DNA of 64,000 nucleotides, taken from Bacillus sp. SLBN-46 (lineage in GTDB: Bacteria > Bacillota > Bacilli > Bacillales > Cytobacillaceae). The position numbers and the translations under genes are program-made. The DNA lies in contig NZ_JAVIZM010000001.1 of assembly GCF_031453555.1 (NCBI RefSeq), positions 564,001-628,000 of the forward strand. The letters are read 5' to 3'. Positions 28,839 to 39,433 of this stretch are shown here, piece after piece. The notes below the pieces were generated by a model, which saw nothing but the letters and a program-made list of their open reading frames with translations, was not told where the DNA came from and did no database searches. How positions within the stretch are numbered: the stretch's first letter is position 1; each line of letters opens with the position of its first letter.

Positions 28839-28964
28839 AAAGAAAAGCGGAAGCGCCTTGTTCAGCCCCGACAGGCAAATGTTCTTCGGCGAGAAAAGTC
28901 CGCCTTTTGACTTTTCTTGACGAAGGTTATTTGACCCGAGGGGCTAGGCGCTGTAGCTAGACAA
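28839..28964. repeat. 127-bp dispersed hairpin repeat, copy 2
   Basis: Near-identical to 4672-4798, beginning one base after the icmF stop. Differences include the loop side (TTCTTGACG versus TTATTGCCG) and GTAGC versus GGAGC at the end. It may fold into one long stem and act as the icmF 3' end. Confidence 0.88.
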
Positions 28965-29003
28965 TTCTCAAAGTAATATTACCCTTAAATTTAGTACATG
29001 TAG

Positions 29004-29047
29004 GGTGTCAGGCACCATGTGAATCGTTCACAAAGATGCCTGACACC
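29004..29047. repeat. GGTGTCAGGCACC-family inverted repeat
   Basis: GGTGTCAGGCA (29004-29014) and TGCCTGACACC (29037-29047) form an inverted repeat with a second internal one, TGTGAA-TCG-TTCACA. Downstream CTTTGTTTTT could make it a terminator. With the 127-bp element it fills most of the 321-base gap between icmF and the next small gene. Same family: 37813-37848 and 46873-46885. Confidence 0.82.
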
Positions 29048-29159
29048 AATCTTTGTTTTTATGGAAAAAATTTTGGGTACAACATGTTAAATTAAAGCGT
29101 TATCTTATATAATCTAACTAGTGTAAAAAACTTCTAAGAGATTTGGCAGGTGAGTGTAG

Positions 29160-29357
29160 GTGAAGGTTAGTCATATATTATTAATTTTAATTGTATTTGC
29201 CTGGCCATTAAACTATCTCTATCAGCGTCAATTAGGAGCCATCTCGTTTCTTTTACTAGCAATATTCTTCTTGGTGATCACAATTAAAGAGACCAAAAAG
29301 CTAAAAAAGCAGGAAAATGGTGACACACCTAAGTCTACTCAAGAAAAAATCAAGTGA
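29160..29357 (+). CDS. Small two-helix membrane protein, function unknown
   Basis: A 65-residue protein beginning with GTG at 29160 and AGGTGAG upstream. Two hydrophobic stretches (about 4-19 and 28-43) are separated by YLYQRQLGA, and a Lys/Glu-rich tail follows (KETKKLKKQENG). It looks like a small membrane protein with a cytoplasmic tail. I do not recognise a family. A candidate -10 TATAAT at 29108-29113 lies upstream, though no good -35 is visible. Confidence 0.55.
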   Translation: MKVSHILLILIVFAWPLNYLYQRQLGAISFLLLAIFFLVITIKETKKLKKQENGDTPKSTQEKIK

Positions 29358-29480
29358 AACATTAGTTAGAAACTAGCATAAACGGGAAGAAATTGTTTAT
29401 AATGGAGAATATGGTTTTTGATAAGATCTGCCCGTTACACTCAATTTAAGAGTGTTAAATAGAGAAAGGAAGTGCCAAAA

Positions 29481-30047
29481 TTGAGTTTAGCACAATACTC
29501 AAAAGAGGAATTACAAGAGTTATCCCTCATAGAAATGGCTCACGAATACTTAAAAAATAGCAAGCAACCAATCGCTTTCAATGAATTAATTAATGAAATT
29601 ACAAATGCTGTAGGTATGTCTCAAGAGGAAATTCGCTCAAGACTTGCACAGTTTTATACGGACATGAATATCGATGGCCGCTTCCTCTCATTAGGAGAAA
29701 ATCGTTGGGGACTTCGCGTATGGTATCCGGTTGATACAGCGGAAGAAGAAGTTGTTACTGTGGTTAAACCGAAGAAGAAGAAAGCGAAGAAGGTTGTTGA
29801 AGAAGACGAAATTGAAGATTTCGATGAAATCGATGAGGAAGAATATGATGAACTCGACGATTTCGCTGATGAGGACGATCTTCTTGATGAAGACGACGAT
29901 CTAGACATTGATGAAGATGAAGATTTGGATCTTGATGAAGACGTCATTGAAGAGGACGAATTCGAACTTGATGAAGATGAAGACTTAGATGAAGACCTTG
30001 ATGAGGAAGAAGAAGTTTTTGAAGAGGAAGAAGACGAAGACTTGTAA
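29481..30047 (+). CDS. rpoE: RNA polymerase delta subunit
   Basis: RpoE (delta) lowers RNA polymerase affinity for nucleic acids and aids recycling and initiation selectivity in Firmicutes. The N-terminal globular HARE-HTH-type domain spans residues 1-90 (QYSKEELQELSLIEMAHEYL, IAQFYTD-like RLAQFYTDMNIDGRF, WGLRVWYPVD). A Lys-rich hinge (KPKKKKAKK) follows, then an Asp/Glu-rich disordered tail of about 85 residues. I choose the TTG at 29481, since AAAGGAAG is 8 bases ahead and the B. subtilis protein starts at the equivalent place. A GTG at 29472 is one base from that site. Confidence 0.95.
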   Translation: MSLAQYSKEELQELSLIEMAHEYLKNSKQPIAFNELINEITNAVGMSQEEIRSRLAQFYTDMNIDGRFLSLGENRWGLRVWYPVDTAEEEVVTVVKPKKKKAKKVVEEDEIEDFDEIDEEEYDELDDFADEDDLLDEDDDLDIDEDEDLDLDEDVIEEDEFELDEDEDLDEDLDEEEEVFEEEEDEDL

Positions 30048-30052
30048 ACAGC

Positions 30053-30158
30053 TTGACTTTTTTTTCTCGCCCTTGTATTATCTTTTTTGGGCTCCTTAAA
30101 AAAGGACAAATCAATCTTTACTTATATGCGCTCCCTAGTGGGGCGCTTTTTATTTTTT
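30053..30158 (+). promoter_or_regulatory. pyrG promoter and CTP-responsive attenuator leader
   Basis: TTGACT (30053-30058), a 17-base spacer and TATTAT (30076-30081) form the promoter. The predicted transcript begins GGGCTCC at 30089. An intrinsic terminator follows at 30128-30152: GCGCTCCC pairing with GGGGCGC, then a T tract. In B. subtilis pyrG, low CTP causes reiterative G addition at GGGC; the extra G residues pair with the pyrimidine-rich 5' arm of the terminator and prevent termination. Every needed element is present here, including the CUCCC arm. A second hairpin at 30159-30190 (AAAACTCC / GGAGTTTT, then T) follows. Confidence 0.85.
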
Positions 30159-30288
30159 AAAAACTCCCGTAATATGGAGTTTTTTCGTTTTTTAGTCTAT
30201 AGGATTGGTAAGTAATTCGTGACGATTGACGAACCCGACGGCCTCGATGGATGACGGATTCATTCAGCAGGCAAAATATTTTTTATGA

Positions 30289-31938
<1,650 letters not shown>

Positions 31939-31945
31939 TTATGTA

Positions 31946-31980
31946 GGGCCAGTTTCCTTTTGGGGGGACTGGCCTTTTTG
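31946..31980 (+). terminator. pyrG terminator
   Basis: GGCCAGTTTCC pairs with GGGGGACTGGCC around TTTT, followed by TTTTTG. Confidence 0.9.
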
Positions 31981-31995
31981 TGTGGTGTTTTTGGT

Positions 31996-32126
31996 TGGGA
32001 TTGGAAAAATATCCAATGTTACTAAAAAATGAGCCAATCATGGGGAAAAATAAGCCAATACAGGCCGAAAATGAGCCAATCCTGAGTGAAAATGAGCCAA
32101 TCGAACCCAAAGATGAGCCAAACATA
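31996..32126. repeat. 21-bp periodic array C, core AAAATGAGCCAATC
   Basis: GAGCCAAT-type cores start at 32010 (as TATCCAAT), 32031, 32052, 32073, 32094 and 32115, each exactly 21 bases apart, with six or seven variable bases between 14-15-base conserved parts. It is preceded by TTGGAAAAATATCCAATG, shared exactly with array D at 53484-53501. It lies after the pyrG terminator and before the convergent ywjG. The frame reads as Asn-Glu-Pro heptads on the plus strand, but there is no ribosome site and substitutions are not codon-biased, so coding is doubted. Confidence 0.93.
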
Positions 32127-32136
32127 AAAACACCAA

Positions 32137-32166
32137 CAAAAAAACGGCCCCAAACAAGGCCGTTTA
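32137..32166 (-). terminator. ywjG terminator
   Basis: On the minus strand AAACGGCC pairs with GGCCGTTT around a short loop, followed by seven T, at the ywjG 3' end. Confidence 0.88.
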
Positions 32167-32697
32167 CTCAAAATATTCCGCTAAAATCTCATCAATCGTA
32201 AATTTTAACCCAAAATAGACGTACAAGGCTGCCATCGACGACGGATAACCGAAGCGATTACCTAAATCATCCGGCAACAAGCCCTTTTTTAACCGTAAAT
32301 CAATATGTACATCTGCTAAACTTGCTAAATCGCCTGTACCAACTTCCTCCATAACCGTAGAAACAGCTACAAAGGGGATGCCTTTTTCCTGCAAAGCCAC
32401 AGCAACCGCAACCGCGGCTTCATCCATGGAAGTGCGGCTAAACAAGATGACGCGGTCCGCATCGCTTAGCTCGTCCACTTGCTCAAGCGATAACGCCTTC
32501 GCATTCTTAAGCGGCTCCGCGCCTTCTAACGCTTCAAATTCTACGGCCTTCATTTCAGCCCCACCAAAAATATATATAGACCCATCGCCAACAGGTGCTT
32601 GGGCCAGCAATCTGGCACCATCCTCGAACGCAAATTCTTCTTTTTCCTCGATCCGCTTGAACAAGCCTGTTAATTGGGTAGTAAACATTTTTAACAT
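32164..32697 (-). CDS. ywjG: DUF2529 family protein YwjG
   Basis: A 177-residue protein of the DUF2529 family, which has a SIS-like sugar-isomerase-type fold. Visible segments are IYIFGGAEMKAVEFEAL near residue 45, DRVILFSRTSMDEAAVAVA near 85, and GIPFVAVSTV near 110, compatible with a Rossmann-like sheet. The function is unknown. It sits between pyrG and spo0F as in B. subtilis, on the opposite strand. The ATG at 32697 has AAGGAGG 6 bases upstream, so the longer in-frame version is not used. Confidence 0.85.
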   Translation of the reverse strand: MLKMFTTQLTGLFKRIEEKEEFAFEDGARLLAQAPVGDGSIYIFGGAEMKAVEFEALEGAEPLKNAKALSLEQVDELSDADRVILFSRTSMDEAAVAVAVALQEKGIPFVAVSTVMEEVGTGDLASLADVHIDLRLKKGLLPDDLGNRFGYPSSMAALYVYFGLKFTIDEILAEYFE

Positions 32698-32799
32698 AGT
32701 AACCCTCCTTATCACGCCTCCTATTATAGACTTTTTTACCATAATGTAAAATTAGGAAAAAATTACCACAAAAATCAATGCCCAGCTAGCAAAATACAA

Positions 32800-32826
32800 G
32801 AAGGAAAATGATAACCTCTGTCGAAT
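32800..32826 (+). promoter_or_regulatory. Sigma-H promoter with overlapping Spo0A box before spo0F
   Basis: GAAGGAAAA (32800-32808), an 11-base spacer and GTCGAAT (32820-32826) match the sigma-H consensus RnAGGAWWW / RnnGAAT at every defined position. TGTCGAA (32819-32825) is the Spo0A-box core and overlaps the -10. B. subtilis spo0F is likewise sigma-H and Spo0A controlled. Confidence 0.82.
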
Positions 32827-32889
32827 AGGTATAAGGATATGTATAGATAAATGAATCAAAATAAAATAACCAAGGAAGAGGTGGAAGGT

Positions 32890-33261
32890 ATGAAAGAGAA
32901 AATTTTAATTGTAGACGACCAATTTGGCATTCGAATTTTGCTAAATGAGGTGTTCCAAAAGGAAGGGTACCAGACATTTCAAGCAGCAAACGGCGTTCAG
33001 GCATTGGACATCGTCACTAAGCATGCTCCGGATCTTGTTCTTCTTGATATGAAAATCCCAGGAATGGACGGAATTGAAATTTTAAAACGAATGAAAGTAA
33101 TTGATCCAGAGATTCGCGTGATTATCATGACCGCCTATGGTGAATTGGATATGATTCAAGAGGCCAAGGATCTTGGTGCAATTACACATTTCGCAAAACC
33201 GTTTGATATTGACGATATCCGTGCGGCGGTTCGCAAACATATCCCGCAAAAAACGAACTAA
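32890..33261 (+). CDS. spo0F: Sporulation initiation phosphotransferase Spo0F
   Basis: A single-domain response regulator (123 residues) that carries phosphate from sporulation kinases to Spo0B in the phosphorelay. It has the acidic pair Asp9-Asp10, phosphoacceptor Asp53 ([11 protein letters not shown]), Thr81 in [11 protein letters not shown] and Lys103 in HFAKPFD. There is no output domain. The sequence is extremely close to B. subtilis Spo0F. The ATG at 32890 has AGGTGGAAGG ahead; an in-frame ATG at 32851 would add residues absent from the family. Confidence 0.97.
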   Translation: MKEKILIVDDQFGIRILLNEVFQKEGYQTFQAANGVQALDIVTKHAPDLVLLDMKIPGMDGIEILKRMKVIDPEIRVIIMTAYGELDMIQEAKDLGAITHFAKPFDIDDIRAAVRKHIPQKTN

Positions 33262-33272
33262 ACATTTCAAAA

Positions 33273-33302
33273 TGAGGCATCGACAGGTTGCCTTTTTTTA
33301 TA
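33273..33302 (+). terminator. spo0F terminator
   Basis: A short stem of AGGCA pairing with TGCCT is followed by TTTTTT. Confidence 0.6.
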
Positions 33303-33548
33303 AAAAAATAACCTATTAACGTGGTGAAAACGTTTGCTGTGGCTTGGGTGCGCTTTCATTATGACAGTTTACAAAACTGGTGGTTGTTTAATAGCATTTC
33401 TCAATTTCTTTTGATATGATACATATGAATCTTAACAGGATGAACATCATTTTTCGAAGAATACATAAACACCTTATGAGAGGGAAACCTTTAATATGGA
33501 AAGCAGTCTTTCGAAATGGAGTTCAACCTAATTTAAGGAGGAAAAGAA

Positions 33549-34406
33549 ATGCCTTTAGTTTCAATGAAAGAAATGCTTAACAAAGCGAAAGCAGAAGGCT
33601 ACGCAGTTGGGCAATTTAACCTAAATAACCTAGAATTCACACAAGCTATTCTTCAAGCTGCAGAAGCAGAAAAATCACCAGTTATCCTTGGTGTATCTGA
33701 AGGTGCAGCACGTTATATGTCAGGCTTCAAAACTGTTGTAAAAATGGTTGAAGGCTTAATGGAAGATTTAAAAATCACTGTACCAGTGGCTATTCACCTT
33801 GACCACGGTTCAAGCTTTGATAAATGTAAAGAAGCAATCGATGCTGGCTTTACATCAGTTATGATCGATGCATCACACCACCCATTTGAAGAAAACATCG
33901 AAATTACAACTAAAGTAGTTGAGTATGCACATTCTAAAGGTGTTTCTGTGGAAGCTGAATTAGGAACAGTTGGCGGACAGGAAGACGATGTGGTAGCAGA
34001 AGGCGTTATTTACGCTGATCCAAAAGAGTGTGAAGAACTTGTTAAGCGCACAGGTATTGACTGCCTAGCTCCTGCATTAGGTTCTGTACACGGTCCTTAC
34101 AAAGGCGAACCAAACCTTGGTTTTGCTGAAATGGAGGAAATCGGTAAGATTACTGGTCTTCCATTAGTACTTCACGGTGGAACTGGAATCCCAACAAAGG
34201 ATATCCAACGTTCAGTTTCTTTAGGAACAGCTAAAATCAACGTGAACACTGAAAACCAAATCGAATCTGCGAGAGTGGTTCGTGAAACACTTGCTGCGAA
34301 ACCAAATGAATACGATCCACGTAAATATTTAGGACCAGCTCGCGATGCAATTAAAGAAACTGTAATCGGCAAAATGCGCGAATTCGGTTCTTCAGGCAGA
34401 GCGTAA
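33549..34406 (+). CDS. fbaA: Class II fructose-bisphosphate aldolase
   Basis: FbaA (285 residues) splits or forms fructose 1,6-bisphosphate in glycolysis and gluconeogenesis. The zinc-binding His lies in [14 protein letters not shown] near residue 80, with others in [13 protein letters not shown] near 180 and LHGGTGIP near 210. It is preceded by AAGGAGG and uses codons typical of high expression. It is followed by transaldolase, linking glycolysis and the pentose phosphate pathway. The 287-base region before it contains a TGAAAACGTTTGCT segment that is only a weak cre match. Confidence 0.96.
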   Translation: MPLVSMKEMLNKAKAEGYAVGQFNLNNLEFTQAILQAAEAEKSPVILGVSEGAARYMSGFKTVVKMVEGLMEDLKITVPVAIHLDHGSSFDKCKEAIDAGFTSVMIDASHHPFEENIEITTKVVEYAHSKGVSVEAELGTVGGQEDDVVAEGVIYADPKECEELVKRTGIDCLAPALGSVHGPYKGEPNLGFAEMEEIGKITGLPLVLHGGTGIPTKDIQRSVSLGTAKINVNTENQIESARVVRETLAAKPNEYDPRKYLGPARDAIKETVIGKMREFGSSGRA

Positions 34407-34460
34407 TAAAAAAAGGCGCTTTTTGGCACTTTTTGTTGGTTGCTCAACTATGATAAAATT

Positions 34461-34487
34461 AAACCGCCCTTCCTATGAGGGCGGTTT
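34461..34487. other. Hairpin in the fbaA-tal gap
   Basis: AAACCGCCCT pairs with AGGGCGGTTT around a 7-base loop. The stem is perfect but not followed by a T tract on the plus strand, so it may protect an mRNA end or be part of the tal leader and not a terminator. Confidence 0.6.
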
Positions 34488-34539
34488 CAGTGTGTTAAGT
34501 GAAAACTGAAAATTTAGTCGAAAAATTGGAGGTTATACC

Positions 34540-35190
34540 ATGAAATTTTTTATCGATACTGCGAACTTAGAAGAAATCCGTGAAGCACATGAACTTGGAT
34601 TATTAGCAGGAGTAACAACAAATCCATCCCTTGTGGCCAAAGAAAAAGGCGTTTCCTTCCACGACCGTTTACGTGAAATCACCGCTCTTGTTCCTGGCTC
34701 TGTGAGTGCAGAAGTCATTGCACTTGATGCAGAAGGCATGATTAGAGAAGGAAAAGAATTAGCTGCTATTGCTCCAAATATTACTGTTAAAGTTCCGATG
34801 ACTCCTGATGGCTTAAAAGCGGTCAATGCTTTTACAAAAGAAGGAATCAAAACGAACGTTACCCTCATCTTTAATGCAAATCAGGCATTGCTTGCAGCGC
34901 GTGCAGGTGCAACATATGTATCCCCGTTCTTAGGAAGATTAGATGATATCGGTCAAAACGGTTTAGATTTAATCTCTACCATTGCAGAAATTTTTGCCGT
35001 TCATGGTATTGAATCAGAAATTATTGCTGCTTCGATTCGTAATCCTATTCATGTGACAGAAGCTGCGTTACGAGGCGCGCATATTGCGACCATTCCTTAC
35101 AATGTATTAATGGGCTTAACAAAACATCCTCTAACAGATAAAGGAATTGAAGCTTTTCTAAAAGACTGGAATTCACGTACGGAAGCCTAA
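34540..35190 (+). CDS. tal: Transaldolase
   Basis: A 216-residue transaldolase of the small (TalC/fructose-6-phosphate-aldolase-like) class, in the pentose phosphate pathway. It has the family start [16 protein letters not shown], the [10 protein letters not shown] segment, and the Schiff-base Lys in [12 protein letters not shown] near residue 85. GGAGG precedes the ATG. Position between fbaA and murZ equals B. subtilis ywjH. Small family members can have transaldolase or fructose-6-phosphate aldolase activity; Bacillus enzymes are transaldolases. Confidence 0.93.
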   Translation: MKFFIDTANLEEIREAHELGLLAGVTTNPSLVAKEKGVSFHDRLREITALVPGSVSAEVIALDAEGMIREGKELAAIAPNITVKVPMTPDGLKAVNAFTKEGIKTNVTLIFNANQALLAARAGATYVSPFLGRLDDIGQNGLDLISTIAEIFAVHGIESEIIAASIRNPIHVTEAALRGAHIATIPYNVLMGLTKHPLTDKGIEAFLKDWNSRTEA

Positions 35191-35463
35191 TTTACCGCAG
35201 TTTTTCCATTTTTGAGCAAATTTTTTTAATATGCATACATGAAAATAGGATTTTCGTGTAAACTAAAGGATAGACAAGCTGTCGGAATTTGGCTTTTAAT
35301 GTTGGAAAAATATACCTAAAGCCTGGTAGGATGGTACGTAAGGTGAAGATACTTATACCCCAAAAGGTAAGCGCATTCTTATGAGGGAATTTTCACACAA
35401 CGTATACCGGCCATCATCACTGGACCATTCTTGTGATACATAGGGCTTAGAAGGGAGTCAAAA

Positions 35464-36750
35464 ATGGAAAAACTTAAAATTGCGGGCGGGTATCCGTTAA
35501 AAGGGACAGTTCGAATCAGTGGAGCAAAAAATAGTGCGGTGGCATTAATTCCTGCAACGATCTTAGCTGAATCACCTGTAACAATTGAAGGATTGCCAGA
35601 TATTTCGGACGTGGAGATTTTGAAGGATCTGCTTGAGGAAATCGGCGGGAAGGTTCAAATCAGCGAGGATGAAATGACGGTCGACCCATCAAAGATGATT
35701 TCGATGCCACTGCCAAACGGCAAGGTGAAAATGCTTCGTGCATCCTATTATTTAATGGGGGCCATGCTCGGACGCTTCAAAAAGGCGGTTATTGGACTGC
35801 CAGGCGGCTGCCATCTAGGTCCAAGACCTATTGATCAACATATTAAAGGATTTGAGGCTTTAGGGGCACAAATTACCAACGAGCAAGGGGCGATTTATCT
35901 TCGCGCCGATGAGCTTCGCGGTGCCCGCATCTATTTAGACGTGGTCAGTGTGGGGGCGACAATCAATATTATGTTGGCTGCGGTACGAGCTAAGGGACGG
36001 ACAATCATTGAGAATGCCGCGAAAGAGCCGGAAATCATTGATGTAGCTACGCTTTTAACAAATATGGGTGCAAAAATAAAAGGTGCTGGAACTGACGTCA
36101 TCCGCATCGATGGGGTGGACACCTTACACGGTTGCCGTCATACGATTATTCCGGACCGGATTGAAGCTGGCACGTATATGATTCTTGGGGCAGCAGTTGG
36201 CGAGGGTGTGGTTATTGATAATGTGATTCCACAACATTTAGAATCACTGATTGCTAAGCTTCGCGAAATGGGTGTACACATAGAATCTAGCGATGACCAA
36301 GTGTATGTCGGTGGAGGAAGTAACCTGAAGGCGGTTGATATTAAGACACTCGTGTATCCTGGATTCCCAACCGATTTGCAACAGCCATTTACGACTCTTT
36401 TAACAAAAGCCACAGGTTCTAGCGTCGTGACCGATACCATATACGGTGCACGATTTAAGCATATTGATGAACTAAGAAGAATGAACGCCAATATTAAGGT
36501 GGAAGGGCGCTCCGCAATCATTAATGGCCCTATTCAGCTTCAAGGAGCGAAAGTGAAGGCCAGTGACCTCCGTGCAGGAGCGGCACTTGTCATCGCCGGC
36601 CTTTTAGCTGAAGGGATTACGGAAGTGACTGGACTCGAGCATATTGACCGGGGTTACAGCAATCTGGTTGAAAAATTAAACGGGCTTGGTGCGACCGTAT
36701 GGCGTGAAGCGTTAACGAAAGAAGAAGTCGAGCAACTGAAAAACACATAA
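35464..36750 (+). CDS. murZ: UDP-N-acetylglucosamine 1-carboxyvinyltransferase, MurZ/MurAB paralogue
   Basis: The first committed enzyme of peptidoglycan synthesis, adding enolpyruvate to UDP-GlcNAc (428 residues). Lys22 ([11 protein letters not shown]) and the fosfomycin-target Cys116 (LPGGCHLGP) are visible. Context tal-murZ-glpX-rho identifies it as the second paralogue (MurAB); the main murAA of Bacillus lies in the atp region further on. GAAGGGAG precedes the ATG. The 273-base upstream region has no recognised riboswitch or terminator. Confidence 0.93.
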   Translation: MEKLKIAGGYPLKGTVRISGAKNSAVALIPATILAESPVTIEGLPDISDVEILKDLLEEIGGKVQISEDEMTVDPSKMISMPLPNGKVKMLRASYYLMGAMLGRFKKAVIGLPGGCHLGPRPIDQHIKGFEALGAQITNEQGAIYLRADELRGARIYLDVVSVGATINIMLAAVRAKGRTIIENAAKEPEIIDVATLLTNMGAKIKGAGTDVIRIDGVDTLHGCRHTIIPDRIEAGTYMILGAAVGEGVVIDNVIPQHLESLIAKLREMGVHIESSDDQVYVGGGSNLKAVDIKTLVYPGFPTDLQQPFTTLLTKATGSSVVTDTIYGARFKHIDELRRMNANIKVEGRSAIINGPIQLQGAKVKASDLRAGAALVIAGLLAEGITEVTGLEHIDRGYSNLVEKLNGLGATVWREALTKEEVEQLKNT

Positions 36751-36837
36751 AAGGCGGAAGCGGCGTGTAATATCGTGACCGTTTGAGAGAGTAACCTTCA
36801 GAGATAAAACAAACGAAAACATGGGAGATGGGAATCG

Positions 36838-37800
36838 ATGGAAAGAAGTTTAACGATGGAGCTTGTCCGCGTTACAGAGGGAGCTGCCCTGGCATCAGCA
36901 CGTTGGATGGGCCGAGGTAAAAAAGACGAGGCAGATGGTGCAGCGACAACAGCCATGCGTGATGTTTTTGACACGGTTCCAATGAAAGGTACCGTTGTAA
37001 TTGGTGAAGGGGAAATGGATGAAGCTCCAATGCTTTATATCGGGGAAAAGCTTGGTACAGGCTATGGTCCACGTGTAGATGTCGCTGTTGACCCGCTTGA
37101 AGGAACGAATATTTTAGCGTCAGGCGGCTGGAATGCTCTTGCGGTTTTAGCAGTAGCTGACAATGGCAACCTTCTTCATGCCCCAGATATGTACATGGAA
37201 AAAATCGCTGTCGGTCCTGAAGCTGTTGGCCTGGTTGACATTAATGCTTCTGTCTTAGATAACCTAAAGGCTGTAGCAAAAGCGAAAAACAAGGATATTG
37301 AGGACGTAGTTGCAACGGTTTTAAACCGTCCACGTCATGAACATATTATTGCCCAGCTTCGTGAAGCAGGTGCGAGGATCAAGTTGATCAATGATGGTGA
37401 TGTCGCAGGTGCCATTAATACGGCGTTTGATAATACGGGTGTAGATATTTTGTTTGGTTCCGGTGGTGCGCCTGAGGGTGTTATTGCAGCGGTAGCCTTG
37501 AAATGTCTTGGCGGTGAAATCATGGGTAGGCTATTGCCTCAAAATGATGCCGAGCTTGAGCGCTGTATCAAAATGGGATTAGATGTGAACCGTGTTCTTC
37601 GTATGGAAGACCTTGTTAAGGGTGACGATGCTATTTTTGCAGCAACCGGTGTTACGGACGGAGAATTACTGCGCGGCGTTCAATTCAAAGGCTCATACGG
37701 CTCTACACACTCTGTCGTCATGCGTGCAAAATCAGGCACAGTCCGCTTCATCGAAGGTCGTCACAGCTTGAAAAAGAAACCAAATCTAGTTATTAAATAA
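36838..37800 (+). CDS. glpX: Class II fructose-1,6-bisphosphatase GlpX
   Basis: A 320-residue GlpX-type phosphatase removing the 1-phosphate of fructose 1,6-bisphosphate in gluconeogenesis. Metal and substrate segments include [15 protein letters not shown] near residue 55 and [18 protein letters not shown] near 80, followed by [15 protein letters not shown] near 210. It follows murZ by 87 bases and probably shares its transcript. A GGTGTCAGGCACC repeat lies just after the stop. Confidence 0.95.
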   Translation: MERSLTMELVRVTEGAALASARWMGRGKKDEADGAATTAMRDVFDTVPMKGTVVIGEGEMDEAPMLYIGEKLGTGYGPRVDVAVDPLEGTNILASGGWNALAVLAVADNGNLLHAPDMYMEKIAVGPEAVGLVDINASVLDNLKAVAKAKNKDIEDVVATVLNRPRHEHIIAQLREAGARIKLINDGDVAGAINTAFDNTGVDILFGSGGAPEGVIAAVALKCLGGEIMGRLLPQNDAELERCIKMGLDVNRVLRMEDLVKGDDAIFAATGVTDGELLRGVQFKGSYGSTHSVVMRAKSGTVRFIEGRHSLKKKPNLVIK

Positions 37801-37812
37801 TGAAAATGCACG

Positions 37813-37848
37813 GGTGTCAGGCACCAATTCGACTTGGTGTCAGGCACC
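37813..37848. repeat. GGTGTCAGGCACC repeat, two direct copies
   Basis: GGTGTCAGGCACC occurs at 37813-37825 and 37836-37848 with a 10-base spacer. GGTG and CACC ends allow hairpin formation within and between copies. It lies immediately downstream of glpX. Confidence 0.85.
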
Positions 37849-37873
37849 CTTATATTTCTAACAAAAAATTTAG

Positions 37874-37903
37874 TTGATTAATTTTTTATTCACAGGGTAA
37901 AAT
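37874..37903 (+). promoter_or_regulatory. Probable rho promoter
   Basis: TTGATT (37874-37879), an 18-base spacer and TAAAAT (37898-37903). Transcription from here would give a leader of about 150 bases before rho. Confidence 0.6.
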
Positions 37904-37909
37904 AGTAAT

Positions 37910-37998
37910 TGTTTTTATTATCTTTAATTTCTGCAATTCTATTCATTTCCATTCTACTTCAATCATCAATTCCTCTAATCTCAATACTATCTAACAGG
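37910..37998 (+). promoter_or_regulatory. G-poor pyrimidine-rich rho leader, probable rut/autoregulation site
   Basis: From about 37917 to 37995 the plus strand has almost no G and is rich in C and T with repeated TTC, CTA and ATC triplets. This is the composition that Rho binds (a rut site). B. subtilis rho is autoregulated by Rho-dependent termination in its own leader. The function here is inferred from composition and position. Confidence 0.65.
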
Positions 37999-38060
37999 AA
38001 GATCTCCCGCTATGGAAAAGAAGCGGATTTGATGGAAAAATTCAAAAGTGTGGTGTACTA

Positions 38061-39326
38061 ATGGACTTAACAATTTCAAGTTTAGAAAATATGAAGCTGA
38101 AGGAACTTTACGAGCTTGCTCGCGAATTTAAAGTAACTTACTACAGCAAATTAACAAAAAAAGAATTAATCTTTGCCATCCTGAAATCTCGTGCAGAACA
38201 ACAGGGGTATTTTTTCATGGAAGGCGTTCTCGAAATTATCCAATCAGAAGGATTCGGATTCTTACGCCCGATTAATTATTCACCAAGCTCAGAGGATATT
38301 TATATTTCAGCATCCCAAATTCGCCGTTTTGACCTGCGTAATGGGGACAAGGTCTCTGGTAAGGTTCGTCCTCCGAAAGAAAATGAACGTTACTACGGCT
38401 TGCTGCATGTAGAAGCGGTGAACGGAGAAGACCCAGAATCTGCGAAGGAACGAGTCTACTTCCCTGCATTAACACCTCTTTATCCAGATAGACAAATGAA
38501 GCTCGAAACAACTCCAAAGTATCTTTCTACAAGAATCATGGATGTCGTGGCACCTGTCGGTTTCGGTCAAAGGGGATTAATCGTTGCTCCGCCTAAGGCT
38601 GGTAAAACGATGCTGTTAAAAGAAATCGCCAACAGCGTTACGACAAATCATCCGGATGTTGAACTGATTGTTTTGTTAATCGATGAGCGTCCAGAAGAGG
38701 TAACCGACATTGAACGTTCGGTTGCGGGAGATGTCGTCAGCTCGACGTTTGACGAAGTGCCTGAAAACCATATTAAAGTGGCCGAGCTCGTGCTTGACCG
38801 TGCGATGCGTTTAGTGGAACATAAGCGCGATGTGGTTATCTTAATGGATAGCATTACACGTCTGGCTCGTGCATACAACTTGGTCATTCCGCCAAGCGGA
38901 CGTACGCTTTCTGGTGGTATTGACCCTGCGGCGTTCCACCGTCCAAAGCGTTTCTTTGGTGCGGCTCGTAACATTGAAGAGGGCGGAAGCTTGACGATTC
39001 TTGCTACGGCTCTTGTGGAAACAGGTTCACGTATGGACGATGTCATTTATGAAGAGTTTAAAGGAACAGGTAACATGGAGCTTCACCTTGACCGCAGTCT
39101 AGCTGAACGCCGTATTTTCCCTGCTCTTGATATCCGTCGTTCTGGAACGCGTAAGGAAGAATTACTGATTCCAAAAGATCATTTAGATAAACTATGGGCA
39201 ATTAGAAAATCCATGTCTGATTCATCAGACTTTGCCGAGCGTTTCCTGAAAAAACTACGCCAAACAAAGTCCAACGAAGAATTTTTCGCCCAACTTGGGG
39301 AAGAGCTAAAAACAAGACGGTCGTAG
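38061..39326 (+). CDS. rho: Transcription termination factor Rho
   Basis: Rho is the hexameric RNA-dependent ATPase that ends transcription. This 421-residue form has the N-terminal Rho-N helix bundle (residues 1-45), the cold-shock-like RNA-binding domain ([20 protein letters not shown] from about 50), and the ATPase core with Walker A in [11 protein letters not shown] near 178 and the Q- and R-loop regions beyond. It lacks the long insertions seen in Actinobacteria. The ribosome site is weak (GTGGTG); the ATG at 38061 is chosen on family N-terminus. The leader suggests autoregulation. Confidence 0.96.
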   Translation: MDLTISSLENMKLKELYELAREFKVTYYSKLTKKELIFAILKSRAEQQGYFFMEGVLEIIQSEGFGFLRPINYSPSSEDIYISASQIRRFDLRNGDKVSGKVRPPKENERYYGLLHVEAVNGEDPESAKERVYFPALTPLYPDRQMKLETTPKYLSTRIMDVVAPVGFGQRGLIVAPPKAGKTMLLKEIANSVTTNHPDVELIVLLIDERPEEVTDIERSVAGDVVSSTFDEVPENHIKVAELVLDRAMRLVEHKRDVVILMDSITRLARAYNLVIPPSGRTLSGGIDPAAFHRPKRFFGAARNIEEGGSLTILATALVETGSRMDDVIYEEFKGTGNMELHLDRSLAERRIFPALDIRRSGTRKEELLIPKDHLDKLWAIRKSMSDSSDFAERFLKKLRQTKSNEEFFAQLGEELKTRRS

Positions 39327-39404
39327 TCCAATCACGCCCTGGACAAGCCATATTGGGAAACCGCTGATAGTTCCTTTTTCAAAAAGAAACCAGCAAATCC
39401 CAAC

Positions 39405-39433
39405 TTGCAAAAAAAGGGTACCCTTGTTATAAT
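39405..39433 (+). promoter_or_regulatory. Sigma-A promoter of rpmE
   Basis: TTGCAA (39405-39410), a 17-base spacer and TATAAT (39428-39433). Confidence 0.8.

Noticed and set aside
29654..30109. Long serine-rich minus-strand reading frame opposite rpoE
   Set aside because: It is the antisense of the Asp/Glu-rich tail of the delta subunit (GAT/GAA codons read as Ser-type codons); no ribosome site and no family.
33323..33336. cre site before fbaA
   Set aside because: TGAAAACGTTTGCT differs from the consensus at two defined positions, and fbaA is usually constitutive.
35191..35463. Riboswitch or T-box in the 273-base murZ upstream region
   Set aside because: No T-box sequence, no known aptamer core and no terminator with T tract were found.
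36748..36762. Third copy of the 127-bp element after murZ
   Set aside because: Only about 12 bases resemble its left end; too short to call.
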